From Sulfurovum sp. (GTDB taxonomy: Bacteria > Campylobacterota > Campylobacteria > Campylobacterales > Sulfurovaceae), in assembly GCA_026983895.1 (NCBI GenBank), contig JALSTF010000011.1, positions 1 through 5,519 on the forward strand: a stretch of 5,519 bases of DNA. Direction: 5' to 3'. The notes under the pieces are model-generated. The model searched no databases. It was given only the letters and a program-made list of their open reading frames with translations, and had not been told where the DNA came from. The position numbers and the translations under genes were made by a program. Positions 5,448 to 5,519 of the stretch are shown piece by piece (the first letter of the stretch is position 1; each line of letters begins with the position of its first letter).

Positions 5448-5519
5448 ATAAAAATAAGAGGATAGGCAACAGCAAACATACCTGTAAAGATAAAAAGATA
5501 AACAAACAATAAAAAAGAT
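5448..5519. other. Unassigned AT-rich edge; possible end of an upstream minus-strand membrane gene
   Basis: No full gene is visible in these 72 bp. One minus-strand frame is open from the window edge and encodes a hydrophobic stretch (FVYLFIFTGMFAVAYPLIF), then continues without a stop through the REP doublet and heptamers into argH. It could be the tail of a neighbouring membrane-protein gene, but AT-rich DNA gives hydrophobic translations in several frames, and another frame here is hydrophobic too. Sequence to the right is needed to decide. Confidence 0.2.

Noticed and set aside
5305..5488. 8-bp direct repeat CCTGTAAA at 5305-5312 and 5481-5488 flanking the promoter, heptamers and REP pair, like a target-site duplication
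   Set aside because: An 8-mer repeat within about 200 bp is quite likely by chance, the left copy overlaps the argH ribosome-binding site, and the repeats do not abut the REP unit.

Overview
This is a core-genome window from an epsilonproteobacterium (Campylobacterota). The protein sequences, the TAAAAT/TATAAT -10 boxes without a clear -35 box, and the layout pheT-pheS with a divergent HIT gene all fit that group. As I recall, Campylobacter has the same order, with aroA next after pheT. The moderate G+C content suggests a Sulfurovum-like sulfur oxidiser rather than Campylobacter or Helicobacter, but genus is inference only.

Layout: pheT (minus strand, 1-2299) runs off the left edge and is probably short of only about ten C-terminal residues. 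It overlaps pheS (minus, 2296-3288) by the four bases ATGA. A 157-bp divergent control region (3289-3445) separates pheS from a small HIT-family gene (plus, 3446-3799). A 111-bp gap follows, holding a bare hairpin and a terminator-like stem with a T-run for the HIT gene. The HIT gene converges on argH (minus, 3911-5296). Upstream of argH, the last 223 bp hold its promoter, four tandem heptamers (GCGTTGA type), and a pair of inverted REP-like hairpins with GTAG heads. At the right edge is an unassigned AT-rich stretch that reads in frame into argH.

Function: PheS and PheT form the two subunits of phenylalanyl-tRNA synthetase. The HIT protein looks like a Hint-type purine nucleoside phosphoramidase, a family known to hydrolyse aminoacyl-adenylates. 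ArgH makes arginine and fumarate from argininosuccinate and has no evident functional link to the others.

The most interesting points are four. The PheT B3/B4 editing domain seems to have lost several residues used for proofreading Tyr-tRNA(Phe). The divergent promoter region holds a 9-bp inverted repeat and a duplicated 14-mer. The REP-like doublet upstream of argH shows a compensatory base-pair change. The heptamer array sits where the -35 region of argH would be. I saw no mobile element with a transposase, no CRISPR, no RNA gene and no clear new multi-gene system.
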